Shown piece after piece: positions 1 through 7,363 of a DNA stretch of 26,540 nucleotides; the stretch's first letter is position 1, and every line of letters begins with the position of its first letter. A program made the position numbers and the translations under genes. The notes under the pieces were generated by a model. That model did not search any database. It was not told where the DNA came from and saw nothing but the letters and a program-made list of their open reading frames with translations. The stretch spans positions 1 through 26,540 of the forward strand of contig UQAB01000027.1 in NCBI GenBank assembly GCA_900538765.1. The letters are read 5' to 3'. The DNA comes from an uncultured Azospirillum sp. (lineage in GTDB: Bacteria > Pseudomonadota > Alphaproteobacteria > RF32 > CAG-239).

Positions 1-83
1 CTCTTATCATCACGACTCTAATATAACACATTTAAACGCAATGTTCAATCATTAATTTTCGCAAGAAGAGGAAAAATAAGACA

Positions 84-114
84 TAAAAAAAACCTCCGAA
101 AAAAATCGGAGGTT
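84..114 (-). terminator. Intrinsic terminator of the PPIase gene
   Basis: A 9-bp perfect stem (91-99 with 106-114, loop of six A at 100-105) is followed on the minus strand by a run of T (plus-strand A at 84-92). It lies about 20 bases past the stop codon of the isomerase gene. Confidence 0.9.
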
Positions 115-136
115 CTGTTTTCCTGATTAAAAAACG

Positions 137-976
137 TTATTGTGCTGCAGTAGCAGGAATAACCGGATCTGTAATTTCTTTGCCGTCCAGAGAATATTTC
201 TGGATTTTGGCATTTTGATACAGATTGCCGACCGTGTTGGCAATTGTTTTCTGCGTCAGATAGCCTTTCAACTGCGGTTCAAGCTGTTTTTTCGGCAATG
301 GTTTGGCATCTCTGACATCTTCAACCAAAATGACGTGATAACCAAACTGAGTCTTGACCGGAGTTTTGGAATATTCGCCTTTCTTCAGGGCAAAAGCGGC
401 TTTTCCGAACTCGGGAACCATTTCCTGCTCAGTAAAGTAACCGAGGTCGGCCGGTTCTTTTGAATATGTCTTAGCCAGAGCGTCAAACTTTTCTCCTTTT
501 TTCAATTTGGAGATAACTTCTTTGGCTTTGGTTTCTGTGTCAACCAGAATATGTTTGGCCTTCACTTCCTTTTTGCCTTTAAACTGCTCGGAATATTCTT
601 TGTATGCTTTGTCAATGTTTTTATCAGTCAGTTCTTTATCAACCTGTTGTCTCAGATAAATCTTGCGGGCAATTTCTTCTTTGGCAATCTCTACTTCTCT
701 TTTATAAGCCGGAGAGTTGGTAACGCCTTCTTCGACAGCCGCCTGATACAGTAATTCGCCGTTAACATAAACATCAAGCGCCTTGGCATAGAAATCGTTA
801 AAATTGACTTTTTCGCTGATTTCCGGATTTTCTTTGTAACCCTGGCGCATTTCCTTGACGGTAATTTCTTCACCGTTAACGACGGCTGCAACGCCGTTTT
901 TGCCTTCGGCCCGAACCTGCAACGGATTCATAACCAAAAGGGAAAGCGCTGCCGCTGCTAATAATTTGTTACGCAT
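137..976 (-). CDS. Secreted parvulin-type peptidyl-prolyl cis-trans isomerase (PrsA/SurA-like)
   Basis: This is a 279-aa exported foldase that isomerises Xaa-Pro bonds in secreted or outer-membrane proteins. Residues 1-23 form a signal peptide (basic MRNK start, Ala/Leu-rich core, likely cleavage after VRA). Residues 25-130 are a helical SurA-N-like chaperone region, and 136-222 form the rotamase domain with the hallmark KAKHILV (139-145) and FGYHVILV (211-218). The loop before DLGYF is shorter than in many parvulins (SKEPADLGYF, lacking the usual Gly-rich insert). The start is fixed by a near-perfect Shine-Dalgarno AGGAGGTA at 981-988, four bases before the ATG. It is divergent from secA, an arrangement I know from other Alphaproteobacteria, which fits a role on Sec-exported clients. 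The family call is firm; the exact clients are unknown. Confidence 0.93.
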   Translation of the reverse strand: MRNKLLAAAALSLLVMNPLQVRAEGKNGVAAVVNGEEITVKEMRQGYKENPEISEKVNFNDFYAKALDVYVNGELLYQAAVEEGVTNSPAYKREVEIAKEEIARKIYLRQQVDKELTDKNIDKAYKEYSEQFKGKKEVKAKHILVDTETKAKEVISKLKKGEKFDALAKTYSKEPADLGYFTEQEMVPEFGKAAFALKKGEYSKTPVKTQFGYHVILVEDVRDAKPLPKKQLEPQLKGYLTQKTIANTVGNLYQNAKIQKYSLDGKEITDPVIPATAAQ

Positions 977-1007
977 TTTGTACCTCCTAAAAAATTAATT
1001 CTTGTTA

Positions 1008-1036
1008 TTTATATAAGAATTTAGCGCTTTTTCCAA
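1008..1036 (-). promoter_or_regulatory. Sigma-70-like promoter of the PPIase gene
   Basis: On the minus strand TTGGAA (1031-1036) is followed after exactly 17 bases by TATAAA (1008-1013), about 30 bases upstream of the isomerase ATG. Both boxes are close to consensus. There is no experimental support. Confidence 0.6.
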
Positions 1037-1073
1037 GATATTTTTTAAGAAGTTCATAAATCTGTGCAAAGTA

Positions 1074-1102
1074 TTGACTTTATCCCGCAGACACACTAAA
1101 TG
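1074..1102 (+). promoter_or_regulatory. Candidate secA promoter
   Basis: TTGACT (1074-1079) is followed after 17 bases by TAAATG (1097-1102), upstream of secA. The -35 box is good and the -10 box weak (3 of 6). It lies back to back with the PPIase promoter. Confidence 0.35.
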
Positions 1103-1135
1103 TAAAAATAATTGAAATAAAATAAGGTAATTATA

Positions 1136-3865
1136 ATGTTAGGTAAGATAGCGAAAACGATTTTCGGCAGTGCCAATGATAGATTTATAAAAAAGCAGTA
1201 TAAACTTGTCCAGAAAATCAATGCCCTTGAAGCGGACATTTCCAAACTAAGCGATGAAGAGTTAAAAAATAAAACAGAAGAGTTCCGCAGCCGTCTTAAA
1301 GAAGGTGAAACGCTGGACGATTTGCTGCCGGAAGCTTTTGCCGTTGTTCGCGAAGCCGCCAAACGTACGCTGGGACAGCGCCATTATGATGTCCAGCTCA
1401 TCGGCGGTATCGTTCTCCATAAGGGAATGATTGCCGAAATGAAAACCGGTGAAGGTAAAACGCTGGTAGAAACGCTGCCGGCATATCTGAATGCGATTGA
1501 AGGCAAGGGCGTGCATATCGTTACCGTTAATGATTACCTGGCGCAGCGCGATGCCGAATGGATGGGGCAGGTCTTCCGTTTCTTGGGGCTGACCGTTGGT
1601 TTTATTGTCCATGGCAAAAATGATGACGAGCGCCGTGCCGCATACAACAGCGATATTACTTATGCGACCAATAACGAACTCGGCTTTGACTATCTGCGTG
1701 ACAATATGAAGTTCAGTCTTGGCGAAATGGTGCAACGCGCGTTTAATTATGCCATTGTCGATGAAGTCGATTCTATTTTGATTGATGAGGCTAGAACGCC
1801 GTTGATTATTTCCGGTGCGGCGGAAGATTCTTCTGAAAAATATATCTCTGTCAACCGGGTTATTCCGCAGCTTGTTCCCGCTGATTATGAAAAGGATGAA
1901 AAAGCCCGCACGGTCGTTTTGACCGAAGCCGGCATGTCCCACGTCGAGGAACTTCTCCGCAGTGTCGGGCTGATAAAAGAGGGCTCGCTTTACGACTTGG
2001 CAAACGTCACGCTGGTTCACCATGTCAACCAGGCGCTTCGCGCCCATAAAATGTTTACCCGCGATGTGGATTATATCGTCAAAGACGGCAAGGTCATGAT
2101 TATTGACGAGTTTACCGGCCGCATGATGGAAGGGCGCCGCTATTCTGACGGCCTGCACCAGGCTCTGGAAGCAAAAGAGGGCGTTGAAATCCAGTCCGAA
2201 AACCAGACGTTGGCCTCCATCACCTTCCAGAACTATTTCCGTCTTTATCCGAAACTGGCAGGCATGACCGGTACGGCAATGACCGAAGAGGCCGAATTTA
2301 ATGACATTTATAACCTGACCTGCATCGAAATCCCGACCAACCGTCCGGTTCAGCGCAAGGATGAACATGACGAAATTTACCGCACCGCGCGTGAAAAATA
2401 TAATGCCATTATTGAAACGATTTTGGATTGTCACCGCCGCGGCCAGCCGATTCTTGTCGGAACGACCTCAATCGAAAAATCAGAACTCGTTGCCGATTTG
2501 CTCAAAAAACGCTCGGATATCAAGTTTGAAGTTTTGAACGCCCGCCATCATGAACGCGAAGCGGCGATTGTGGCGCAGGCCGGTGTTCCCGGAGCCGTAA
2601 CCATTGCCACCAATATGGCCGGCCGTGGTACGGATATCCAGCTTGGCGGTAACTTGGATATGCGTCTGAAGGAAGTTTTGAAAGGCGATGAAAGCGAAGC
2701 GGAAGTCGAGAAGATAAAAGACCGCCTGAAAGCGGAAATTGCCGCCGGAAAAGAAAAGGCTCTGGCTGCCGGCGGATTGTATGTTCTGGGAACGGAAAGG
2801 CATGAAAGCCGCCGTATCGACAACCAGTTGCGCGGCCGTTCCGGCCGTCAGGGCGATCCTGGAACATCAAAGTTTTTCCTCTCGCTGGAAGACGACCTGA
2901 TGCGTATTTTCGGCTCAGAACGCATGAGTGCCATGCTGCAGCGTCTGGGGCTGCCAGAAGGCGAAGCGCTGATACATCCGTGGATTAGCCGCGCAATTGA
3001 AAAAGCTCAGCAGAAAGTCGAAGAGCGAAACTTTGACATTCGTAAAAACCTTTTGAAATATGACAATGTCATGAACGACCAGCGTAAGGTCATTTATGAA
3101 CAGCGCAAAGAACTGATGTCCGCCAATGATGTTTCCGATACGGTAAACGAAATGCGCGACGAATATATCGGCGACATTGTTTCTGCCTATATTCCGCATG
3201 GTTCTTCCCCGGCGGAATGGCCTCTGAAAGAGCTGAACGCCGAACTTATCCGCGTAACCGGTTTGGAAATGCCTTTGGAAAATTGGGCCAAAGAGCCGGA
3301 AATGGATGCCGAGGAATTTTCCGACCGCATTGTTAAGGCTGTTGCCGAAAATATTCAGGTTAAAAACAGCGGCGTTCCGGCTGAGTTGATGTGCATGGTG
3401 GAAAAGAGCATTTTGCTGCAGGTCTTGGACCAGCTGTGGAAAGATCATATTGCTGCGCTGGACCAAATGCGTCATACGATTGTTCTGCGAGCTTACGGCC
3501 AGAAAGACCCATTGAACGAATACAAAAAGGAAGCGTTTAATATGTTTTCCAATATGCTGGATCAACTGCGCGAAAAACTGACTTTCCTTATCTGCCGTGC
3601 GCAAATCCAGATGGGTGATGCCGATACGCTGCAAAATCAGGAAGTAAAGCATAAAAACATCCGTGAAATTCACGAAGATCCAGAAAATCTGGTTAATGCC
3701 CGTGAAAACCGACAGGTGCCTGAAGTTGAAAAGCATTCTCCATTTGTGTATAACACCGCGGAATTTGACCCTAAAAACCCGGGAACATGGGGGAAAATCT
3801 CCCGTAATGATCCATGCCCCTGCGGCAGCGGCTTGAAATACAAACATTGCCACGGAAAAATCTAA
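1136..3865 (+). CDS. secA: Preprotein translocase ATPase SecA
   Basis: SecA is the motor ATPase that pushes unfolded preproteins through SecYEG at the inner membrane. The 909-aa length is full size. Visible features are the N-terminal helix typical of SecA, Walker A MKTGEGKT (102-109), the DEAD-like DEVDSILIDEAR segment, the preprotein cross-linking region, the second helicase lobe with TNMAGRGTDI and the QLRGRSGRQGDPG motif, and a C-terminal zinc-binding SecB/lipid site CPCGSGLKYKHCH (Cys894, Cys896, Cys905, His906). The ATG has an AAGGT Shine-Dalgarno eight bases upstream. Keeping the zinc tail suggests SecB-type chaperone coupling (inference). It is transcribed alone, ends in a strong hairpin terminator and is divergent from the PPIase. 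Confidence 0.99.
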   Translation: MLGKIAKTIFGSANDRFIKKQYKLVQKINALEADISKLSDEELKNKTEEFRSRLKEGETLDDLLPEAFAVVREAAKRTLGQRHYDVQLIGGIVLHKGMIAEMKTGEGKTLVETLPAYLNAIEGKGVHIVTVNDYLAQRDAEWMGQVFRFLGLTVGFIVHGKNDDERRAAYNSDITYATNNELGFDYLRDNMKFSLGEMVQRAFNYAIVDEVDSILIDEARTPLIISGAAEDSSEKYISVNRVIPQLVPADYEKDEKARTVVLTEAGMSHVEELLRSVGLIKEGSLYDLANVTLVHHVNQALRAHKMFTRDVDYIVKDGKVMIIDEFTGRMMEGRRYSDGLHQALEAKEGVEIQSENQTLASITFQNYFRLYPKLAGMTGTAMTEEAEFNDIYNLTCIEIPTNRPVQRKDEHDEIYRTAREKYNAIIETILDCHRRGQPILVGTTSIEKSELVADLLKKRSDIKFEVLNARHHEREAAIVAQAGVPGAVTIATNMAGRGTDIQLGGNLDMRLKEVLKGDESEAEVEKIKDRLKAEIAAGKEKALAAGGLYVLGTERHESRRIDNQLRGRSGRQGDPGTSKFFLSLEDDLMRIFGSERMSAMLQRLGLPEGEALIHPWISRAIEKAQQKVEERNFDIRKNLLKYDNVMNDQRKVIYEQRKELMSANDVSDTVNEMRDEYIGDIVSAYIPHGSSPAEWPLKELNAELIRVTGLEMPLENWAKEPEMDAEEFSDRIVKAVAENIQVKNSGVPAELMCMVEKSILLQVLDQLWKDHIAALDQMRHTIVLRAYGQKDPLNEYKKEAFNMFSNMLDQLREKLTFLICRAQIQMGDADTLQNQEVKHKNIREIHEDPENLVNARENRQVPEVEKHSPFVYNTAEFDPKNPGTWGKISRNDPCPCGSGLKYKHCHGKI

Positions 3866-3871
3866 CCTAAC

Positions 3872-3911
3872 AAAAAACACCCTGAAATTTTATTTTCAGG
3901 GTGTTTTTTTT
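3872..3911. terminator. Bidirectional terminator between secA and the Cys-rich secreted-protein gene
   Basis: A stem of about 16 bp (3872-3887 with 3894-3909) is built from A-tract, ACACCCTGAAA and the complementary arm with a T-tract. It sits between convergent genes, so it can end transcripts from both sides. Confidence 0.9.
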
Positions 3912-3932
3912 GAATCCTAATCTTGGATAAAA

Positions 3933-4724
3933 TTAAAACTCAATTACAGGACGAACATTGTAGCTGTCAGTAAGTTTAAAACCATGATCATTATGGGAAC
4001 AGGCACCATTTAAACAGCTGACCCAAGCTTCTTCTTTTGAGTATTCTGTTGATGACCAGAAGCCATAAACACCACCCACCATATTTGCGCCACCTATTTT
4101 TGCCATAAGCATATCAATAGTACTTAATTGTTTTATGTAAATCTCATTCAAAATTCCCTCTGATGGCAGACACCATTTACCTTTAGTTTCAGGAGCAGAA
4201 CTTGGCGCATAATTAACTGTAGCCCAAGCTGCAGGATAAATACTCTCATCACCATCGTTAATGATTTCCAGAGTATTTCCACAACTGTTATAATCCTTTG
4301 CTGCCGTCTGCCAATATGTTGTGTTCTTTACTCCGGGGACAGACTTTTCATATATACTCCATTGATATTTTCCAAGATCTTCTCTGGCAATTGCCCAACC
4401 GCAATTATCACCGCCGATATAAACAACCACGCCGATTGGCGTTTTACTGCTGATTTTATCGGAGGAGCAAGTCCCATCGCTGTTTAAAATATCACCTATT
4501 TTACAATTCTTGGCATAACCGGTGCAGGCTCCAAGAACAGCTTTTTCTTCCGCTTTCGGGCAAGCCCAATATTCGCCAAAAGGACATTTTAAGCCATTGT
4601 CGCATTTTTCAAGAGAAGTATACCCCAATTGCTGGCAATCGGTAACAGCGCATTGTGCATATAATAAGTTTGGAATTAAGGACAGACTTGTTCCTAAAAG
4701 CAAAGTTTTAAAGTTAGAATTCAT
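3933..4724 (-). CDS. Cys-rich secreted protein with a C-terminal DUF1566/lectin-like domain
   Basis: This 263-aa exported protein has no assigned function. Residues 1-23 are a signal peptide (cleavage likely after LYA). An N-terminal Cys-rich module follows (Cys25, 30, 41, 47, 55, 67, 74, 86) with the pattern C-x4-C...LGYT...C..GLKCPFG..W.CP. The C-terminal half has WCLPSEG (184-190), FWSSTEY (222-228), AW.SC.NG and a final VRPV (257-260), the signature of DUF1566/Fibrobacter-type paralogous domains with a C-type-lectin-like fold. There are 13 cysteines in the mature chain, so disulfides in the periplasm or outside the cell are expected. Shine-Dalgarno AAAGGAT lies at 4732-4738. The start codon overlaps the stop of an upstream leader ORF by ATGA. 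A binding or surface role is inference. A second apparent member is cut by the right window edge. Confidence 0.8.
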   Translation of the reverse strand: MNSNFKTLLLGTSLSLIPNLLYAQCAVTDCQQLGYTSLEKCDNGLKCPFGEYWACPKAEEKAVLGACTGYAKNCKIGDILNSDGTCSSDKISSKTPIGVVVYIGGDNCGWAIAREDLGKYQWSIYEKSVPGVKNTTYWQTAAKDYNSCGNTLEIINDGDESIYPAAWATVNYAPSSAPETKGKWCLPSEGILNEIYIKQLSTIDMLMAKIGGANMVGGVYGFWSSTEYSKEEAWVSCLNGACSHNDHGFKLTDSYNVRPVIEF

Positions 4725-4882
4725 GTTGAAACATCCTTTGTTTTGAAAGTTAAAACAAAACCCGCTTCATAAGGAAGACGGGCGGATGTTAGCAACCATA
4801 CAATAACACATGGCTCAGTGCTTTCGTGCACAGCCTTATAACACTGACATCCGCCTCTAGCACAGTAGACAGATATCAGCAT
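4721..4882 (-). CDS. Possible 53-codon leader ORF coupled to the secreted-protein gene
   Basis: On the minus strand an ATG at 4882-4880 opens 53 codons that end in TGA at 4723-4721. That TGA overlaps the ATG of the downstream secreted-protein gene as ATGA. The C-terminal part contains LLTSARLPYEAGF, resembling (from memory) the ends of ash/icd-like leader peptides in enterobacterial phage and prophage immunity regions. A second frame reads MVANIRPSS over the same bases, another motif I associate with these leaders. An AAGGAT sits almost against the ATG, so ribosome-binding spacing is poor. The conserved reading may only reflect conserved RNA. Translation is uncertain. Confidence 0.3.
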   Translation of the reverse strand: MLISVYCARGGCQCYKAVHESTEPCVIVWLLTSARLPYEAGFVLTFKTKDVST

Positions 4883-4974
4883 ATCCTTATTTTAAGTCGC
4901 TAATATGCTTAACGACTGTTATTGTAAAGGGTTGCTACGCCCTCAGCGGCAAACTCTGCCGCTTAAAATCAGGG
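4781..4974 (-). ncRNA. Structured cis-regulatory or antisense RNA leader (C4/CI-like architecture)
   Basis: The 5' leader of the secreted-protein gene holds several complementary blocks. AGCAACC plus TACAATAAC (4791-4797 and 4799-4807) pair with GTTATTGTA plus GGTTGCT (4918-4926 and 4930-4936), giving 16 bp. GGCGGATGT (4781-4789) pairs with ACATCCGCC (4847-4855). The two pairs interleave, so they form either a pseudoknot or a two-segment antisense/target arrangement. Local hairpins are 4945-4951/4957-4963 (7 bp, 5-nt loop), 4895-4903/4909-4917 (9 bp, loop GCATA on the minus strand) and 4812-4821/4828-4835. Paired upstream antisense and downstream target segments in one transcript are the hallmark of phage C4/CI immunity RNAs. 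Strand assignment rests on the downstream gene and on the promoter-like sequence. Confidence 0.5.
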
Positions 4975-5057
4975 TAACATAGAGAGGGGGCTTTAGCAAG
5001 ATGTTTTTATTTGATAAAATATTAGTTTTTTTAATAGAAAAGTGGTAATGTTTAAAA

Positions 5058-5087
5058 GTAATAGCAATTTTTATAATTGTTTGTCAG
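5058..5087 (-). promoter_or_regulatory. Candidate promoter for the structured leader and secreted-protein gene
   Basis: On the minus strand CTGACA (5082-5087) is followed after 18 bases by TATTAC (5058-5063). It lies just downstream of the DUF192 terminator and upstream of the structured leader, giving a leader of about 325 nt. Both boxes are imperfect. The rest of 4975-5100 is AT-rich and shows no gene. Confidence 0.3.
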
Positions 5088-5104
5088 GTAATTAAATTTA
5101 AACA

Positions 5105-5131
5105 ACAAAATGCCCTCTCCAAAGAGAGGGC
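5105..5131 (-). terminator. Terminator of the DUF192 operon
   Basis: An 8-bp GC-rich stem (5112-5119 with 5124-5131, loop CAAA) is followed on the minus strand by ATTTTGTTGTTT. It is about 20 bases past the stop codon of the DUF192 gene. Confidence 0.85.
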
Positions 5132-5150
5132 TATATCAACATTTTACAGC

Positions 5151-5801
5151 TTATTGTGCTGCCGGAGTATCCTGAGCCGGTGTTGCTGCATTGTTTTCGC
5201 CGGTTACTTCAACAGTTTCTTCAATAACCGTTTCTCCGCTGGAACCGTCATCAGCCAAAGCCTCCTCTTCCGTCATTTCTTCCGTCTGAATAACTTCTTC
5301 GTCATCAGCGCCGATAACGTCACCTTGTTCGTTAGCATTACTTTCGTCAGCGAAATTATCAAAGAAAACGTGTTTGACGATATCACCCTGTTTGATGTTG
5401 AATTTTTTCACATCACCGGCGTTCAGTTCAATAACGGCATTGGCCGGAACAGGAGAAGCGATAATATCGGTTGAGTTTGGCTGAGCGTTTTCATAAATCC
5501 AAACGATGGAACCGTCGTTAACAAAAATCATATCCAGCGGAATTTGTGTGTCTTTCATCCACATGGCGACATGTTCATAACCTTTAAGATTAAAAATCAT
5601 GCCGTGTTTTTCCCCGAGAGTATCGCGGTTCATCAGGCCTTTTTGCAACTCTTCCGGAGAAACGGCATTTTCGACAGAGAGGTTAACACTGCTTCCGTCA
5701 ACAGATTCGATGGTTAAGTTATAGTCGGCTTTTTCTTCATCTTTTTTAGAGCAGGAGGCAATAATCAAAACTGCCAGAAATAACTTTAATAATTTAGACA
5801 T
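5151..5801 (-). CDS. DUF192 family lipoprotein with an acidic C-terminal tail
   Basis: The 216-aa product starts at the ATG at 5801: this gives a lipoprotein signal (MSKLLKLFLAVLIIASC, lipidated Cys17) and has Shine-Dalgarno AGGGAG at 5807-5812. A longer in-frame reading from 5906 would bury the signal peptide and lie entirely inside the upstream gene. Residues 28-145 form a DUF192 domain with the typical GLMNRDTL, GMIF and MWMKDTQIPLDMIFV motifs and the late IELNAG. Residues 150-216 form a low-complexity Glu/Asp/Thr-rich tail ending in Ala/Pro/Gln. DUF192 has a known fold but no settled function. The first 8 bases overlap the end of the upstream gene, so the two are probably translationally coupled. 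A periplasmic membrane-anchored location is inferred. Confidence 0.9.
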   Translation of the reverse strand: MSKLLKLFLAVLIIASCSKKDEEKADYNLTIESVDGSSVNLSVENAVSPEELQKGLMNRDTLGEKHGMIFNLKGYEHVAMWMKDTQIPLDMIFVNDGSIVWIYENAQPNSTDIIASPVPANAVIELNAGDVKKFNIKQGDIVKHVFFDNFADESNANEQGDVIGADDEEVIQTEEMTEEEALADDGSSGETVIEETVEVTGENNAATPAQDTPAAQ

Positions 5802-6351
5802 GGTTAACTCCCTGTTTAGAATTAAGTTCGGAAACTTTTCGCGGATGCCATTGGGAAACGACAACCGGACCATTTTGTGACTGCAGAATTTTTCTTTTCT
5901 CATCACTGTTAGTAGATATTTTACTATTCTTATTTAAAGATTCAACAATAGATTTAAAATCAAGAATAGTTTTTGTATCTTTTTTGTAATTTTCTTTGTA
6001 TATATTAATACTTTTAACAAATTTTGCCATATCGTTGGTTGTGTAATCAGCGTACCTTTTCCAGATTTCTTCCAAAAAATCGTTAATTTTGGAGTTAAAA
6101 CGTACCCGTGGCATGAATGGGCGTCCCTGCGACAGTATTTTTTTGAGGTTGGGTTCAAAAATCCCTTCTTCCGAACAGACAAAGACGGACGGAACCAGCA
6201 TTGCCCTGTCATAAGCGCCGGCATAAAGCAACTGGGACAAAAAGACCAGATGTTGCGCTTTGGCATCGTCAAGAGGTTTCATGTTGTCGGCAGCCCGGTC
6301 AAAAAACCAGTAGGCCACGTCAATGGAGTTATCTGCCGCGGAATATGACAT
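5794..6351 (-). CDS. Hypothetical protein, distant Panacea/DUF4065-like
   Basis: A 185-aa soluble protein without signal peptide or membrane segment. Residues 10-115 read like a divergent Panacea (DUF4065, SocA/GepA-type) domain: an N-terminal helix DVAYWFFDRA, a helix with AQHLVFLSQLLYAGAY, a hydrophobic strand MLVPSVFVCSEEGIFEP, and a helix DFLEEIWKRYADYTTNDMAKFVK resembling the late 'L..vw..Y...s...L' segment. Residues 116-185 are Lys/Asn/Ser-rich and look unstructured. The ATG has AAGGA about eight bases upstream and a good promoter. The stop lies 8 bases inside the DUF192 lipoprotein gene. Panacea domains serve as antitoxins or proteolytic adaptors, but no toxin is adjacent. The family assignment is by eye and uncertain; the gene itself is secure. 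Confidence 0.7.
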   Translation of the reverse strand: MSYSAADNSIDVAYWFFDRAADNMKPLDDAKAQHLVFLSQLLYAGAYDRAMLVPSVFVCSEEGIFEPNLKKILSQGRPFMPRVRFNSKINDFLEEIWKRYADYTTNDMAKFVKSINIYKENYKKDTKTILDFKSIVESLNKNSKISTNSDEKRKILQSQNGPVVVSQWHPRKVSELNSKQGVNHV

Positions 6352-6383
6352 AATGAATTCCTTAGTTGGTTAAACCTAAACAA

Positions 6384-6411
6384 ATTATAAACGATTCATT
6401 TCAAAAAACAA
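6384..6411 (-). promoter_or_regulatory. Promoter of the Panacea-like/DUF192 operon
   Basis: On the minus strand TTGTTT (6406-6411) is followed after 16 bases by a perfect TATAAT (6384-6389). It ends 32 bases upstream of the ATG at 6351. Confidence 0.6.
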
Positions 6412-6535
6412 TAAAATTAAAAATATCTGTGTGCAGACATTCTTTTTTTTGCATTAATTTGTTTTTAGTCTTGTGTTAGCGGATTTAATATTATATCTAT
6501 ATACAAAGTTGTTAATTTTTTTGTAAGGTTCGGCA

Positions 6536-7333
6536 ATGTCTTTGTTTAAGAAATTTAGTGTTTTAGGAATTATGCTGTTTGCGGCCTCATGCGCGTCAAA
6601 CGCCGCTTTTCCGGATATTTCAGATGAAGTCGGCACGATCAGAAAGAGCGAAGGCCTGGCTTCCGACGGCGCCCGCAGAGCCAGCGTCCCTGAGGAAGAT
6701 CCGGCGGAAAAGGCTGCCGAGGAAGCGAAAAAAGCTGCTGAAGCCGCAAAAAAGGCTGAAGCGGAAAGCGAAGAGGTTAAACTCATCAGCAATGAAGAGT
6801 TTATGTCTAAAGCCGAAAAACTTGAAGGAGTCAGAACCAAACCGGTCAAAAAATCTGAGAGTAAATATGCTGTGGATGACAGCGCCGAGGAAGAACGTTA
6901 TTCTGAAATCTTTGGAAAAGAACCTGAAGAAAAAACGGCAGAACCTGCTCAGCCTGAAAAAGACAAAGCGCCGAGCATTACTTACCGTCTGGATACGTTT
7001 TACTTCAACAACGGCAGCTCAAATCTGGATGATGAAGAACGCGCCCGGATTCGCAATATCGTGAAAATTGCTAAGAAAAACGACGCCAAAATAAGAGTCT
7101 TGGGTTATGCTTCCAGCCGCACGCGCAATACGGACATCGCTACCCATAAGCTTATGAACTTTCGCGTATCTCAGGCGCGCGCTGATGCCGTTGCCCAAGC
7201 GTTGGTAAGGGCCGGCCTGCCTGCGTCGGACATCACGGTTGAAGCTTTGTCGGATTCTAACCCGGCTTATCTTGAGGTTATGCCCGAAGGCGAGCGTTTG
7301 AACCGCCGTGCAGAGGTGTATATCAGTTATTAA
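6536..7333 (+). CDS. OmpA-family lipoprotein (peptidoglycan-associated)
   Basis: A 265-aa lipoprotein with signal peptide and lipobox (MLFAASC, Cys19). Residues 50-145 are a charged Ala/Lys/Glu linker, probably a helical or coiled-coil spacer (repeated EEAKKAAEAAKKAEAE). Residues 148-265 form an OmpA C-terminal domain that binds diaminopimelate in peptidoglycan, with YFNNGSSNL, GYASSRTRNTD, NFRVSQARADAV and LNRRAEVYI. The classical GHTD is replaced by GYASSRTRNTD, a variant I associate with alphaproteobacterial members; the peptidoglycan-contacting Arg of SQARA is kept. Shine-Dalgarno AAGG lies eight to ten bases before the ATG. It is followed 30 bases later by recJ with no terminator between. 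It likely tethers the outer membrane to the wall. Confidence 0.9.
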   Translation: MSLFKKFSVLGIMLFAASCASNAAFPDISDEVGTIRKSEGLASDGARRASVPEEDPAEKAAEEAKKAAEAAKKAEAESEEVKLISNEEFMSKAEKLEGVRTKPVKKSESKYAVDDSAEEERYSEIFGKEPEEKTAEPAQPEKDKAPSITYRLDTFYFNNGSSNLDDEERARIRNIVKIAKKNDAKIRVLGYASSRTRNTDIATHKLMNFRVSQARADAVAQALVRAGLPASDITVEALSDSNPAYLEVMPEGERLNRRAEVYISY

Positions 7334-7363
7334 TTTAATTTTTTTTCGGCAGAGGATTTTTCT

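Noticed and set aside
1262..2434. 390-codon minus-strand ORF opposite secA
   Set aside because: It is fully antisense to a clear secA, its product is low-similarity, His/Phe/Asn-rich shadow sequence, and it has no ribosome site.
4522..4746. 74-codon plus-strand ORF over the 5' end of the Cys-rich gene
   Set aside because: Antisense to the signal-peptide and Cys-module region, with no ribosome site or recognisable domain.
5802..5906. 35-residue N-terminal extension of the DUF192 lipoprotein
   Set aside because: It would hide the lipoprotein signal and lies wholly inside the upstream coding frame; the ATG at 5801 has a good ribosome site.
6426..6450. Small hairpin TCTG/CAGA followed by a T8 run upstream of the OmpA-like gene
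   Set aside because: The stem is only 4 bp, too weak to call a terminator, and no plus-strand gene ends there.
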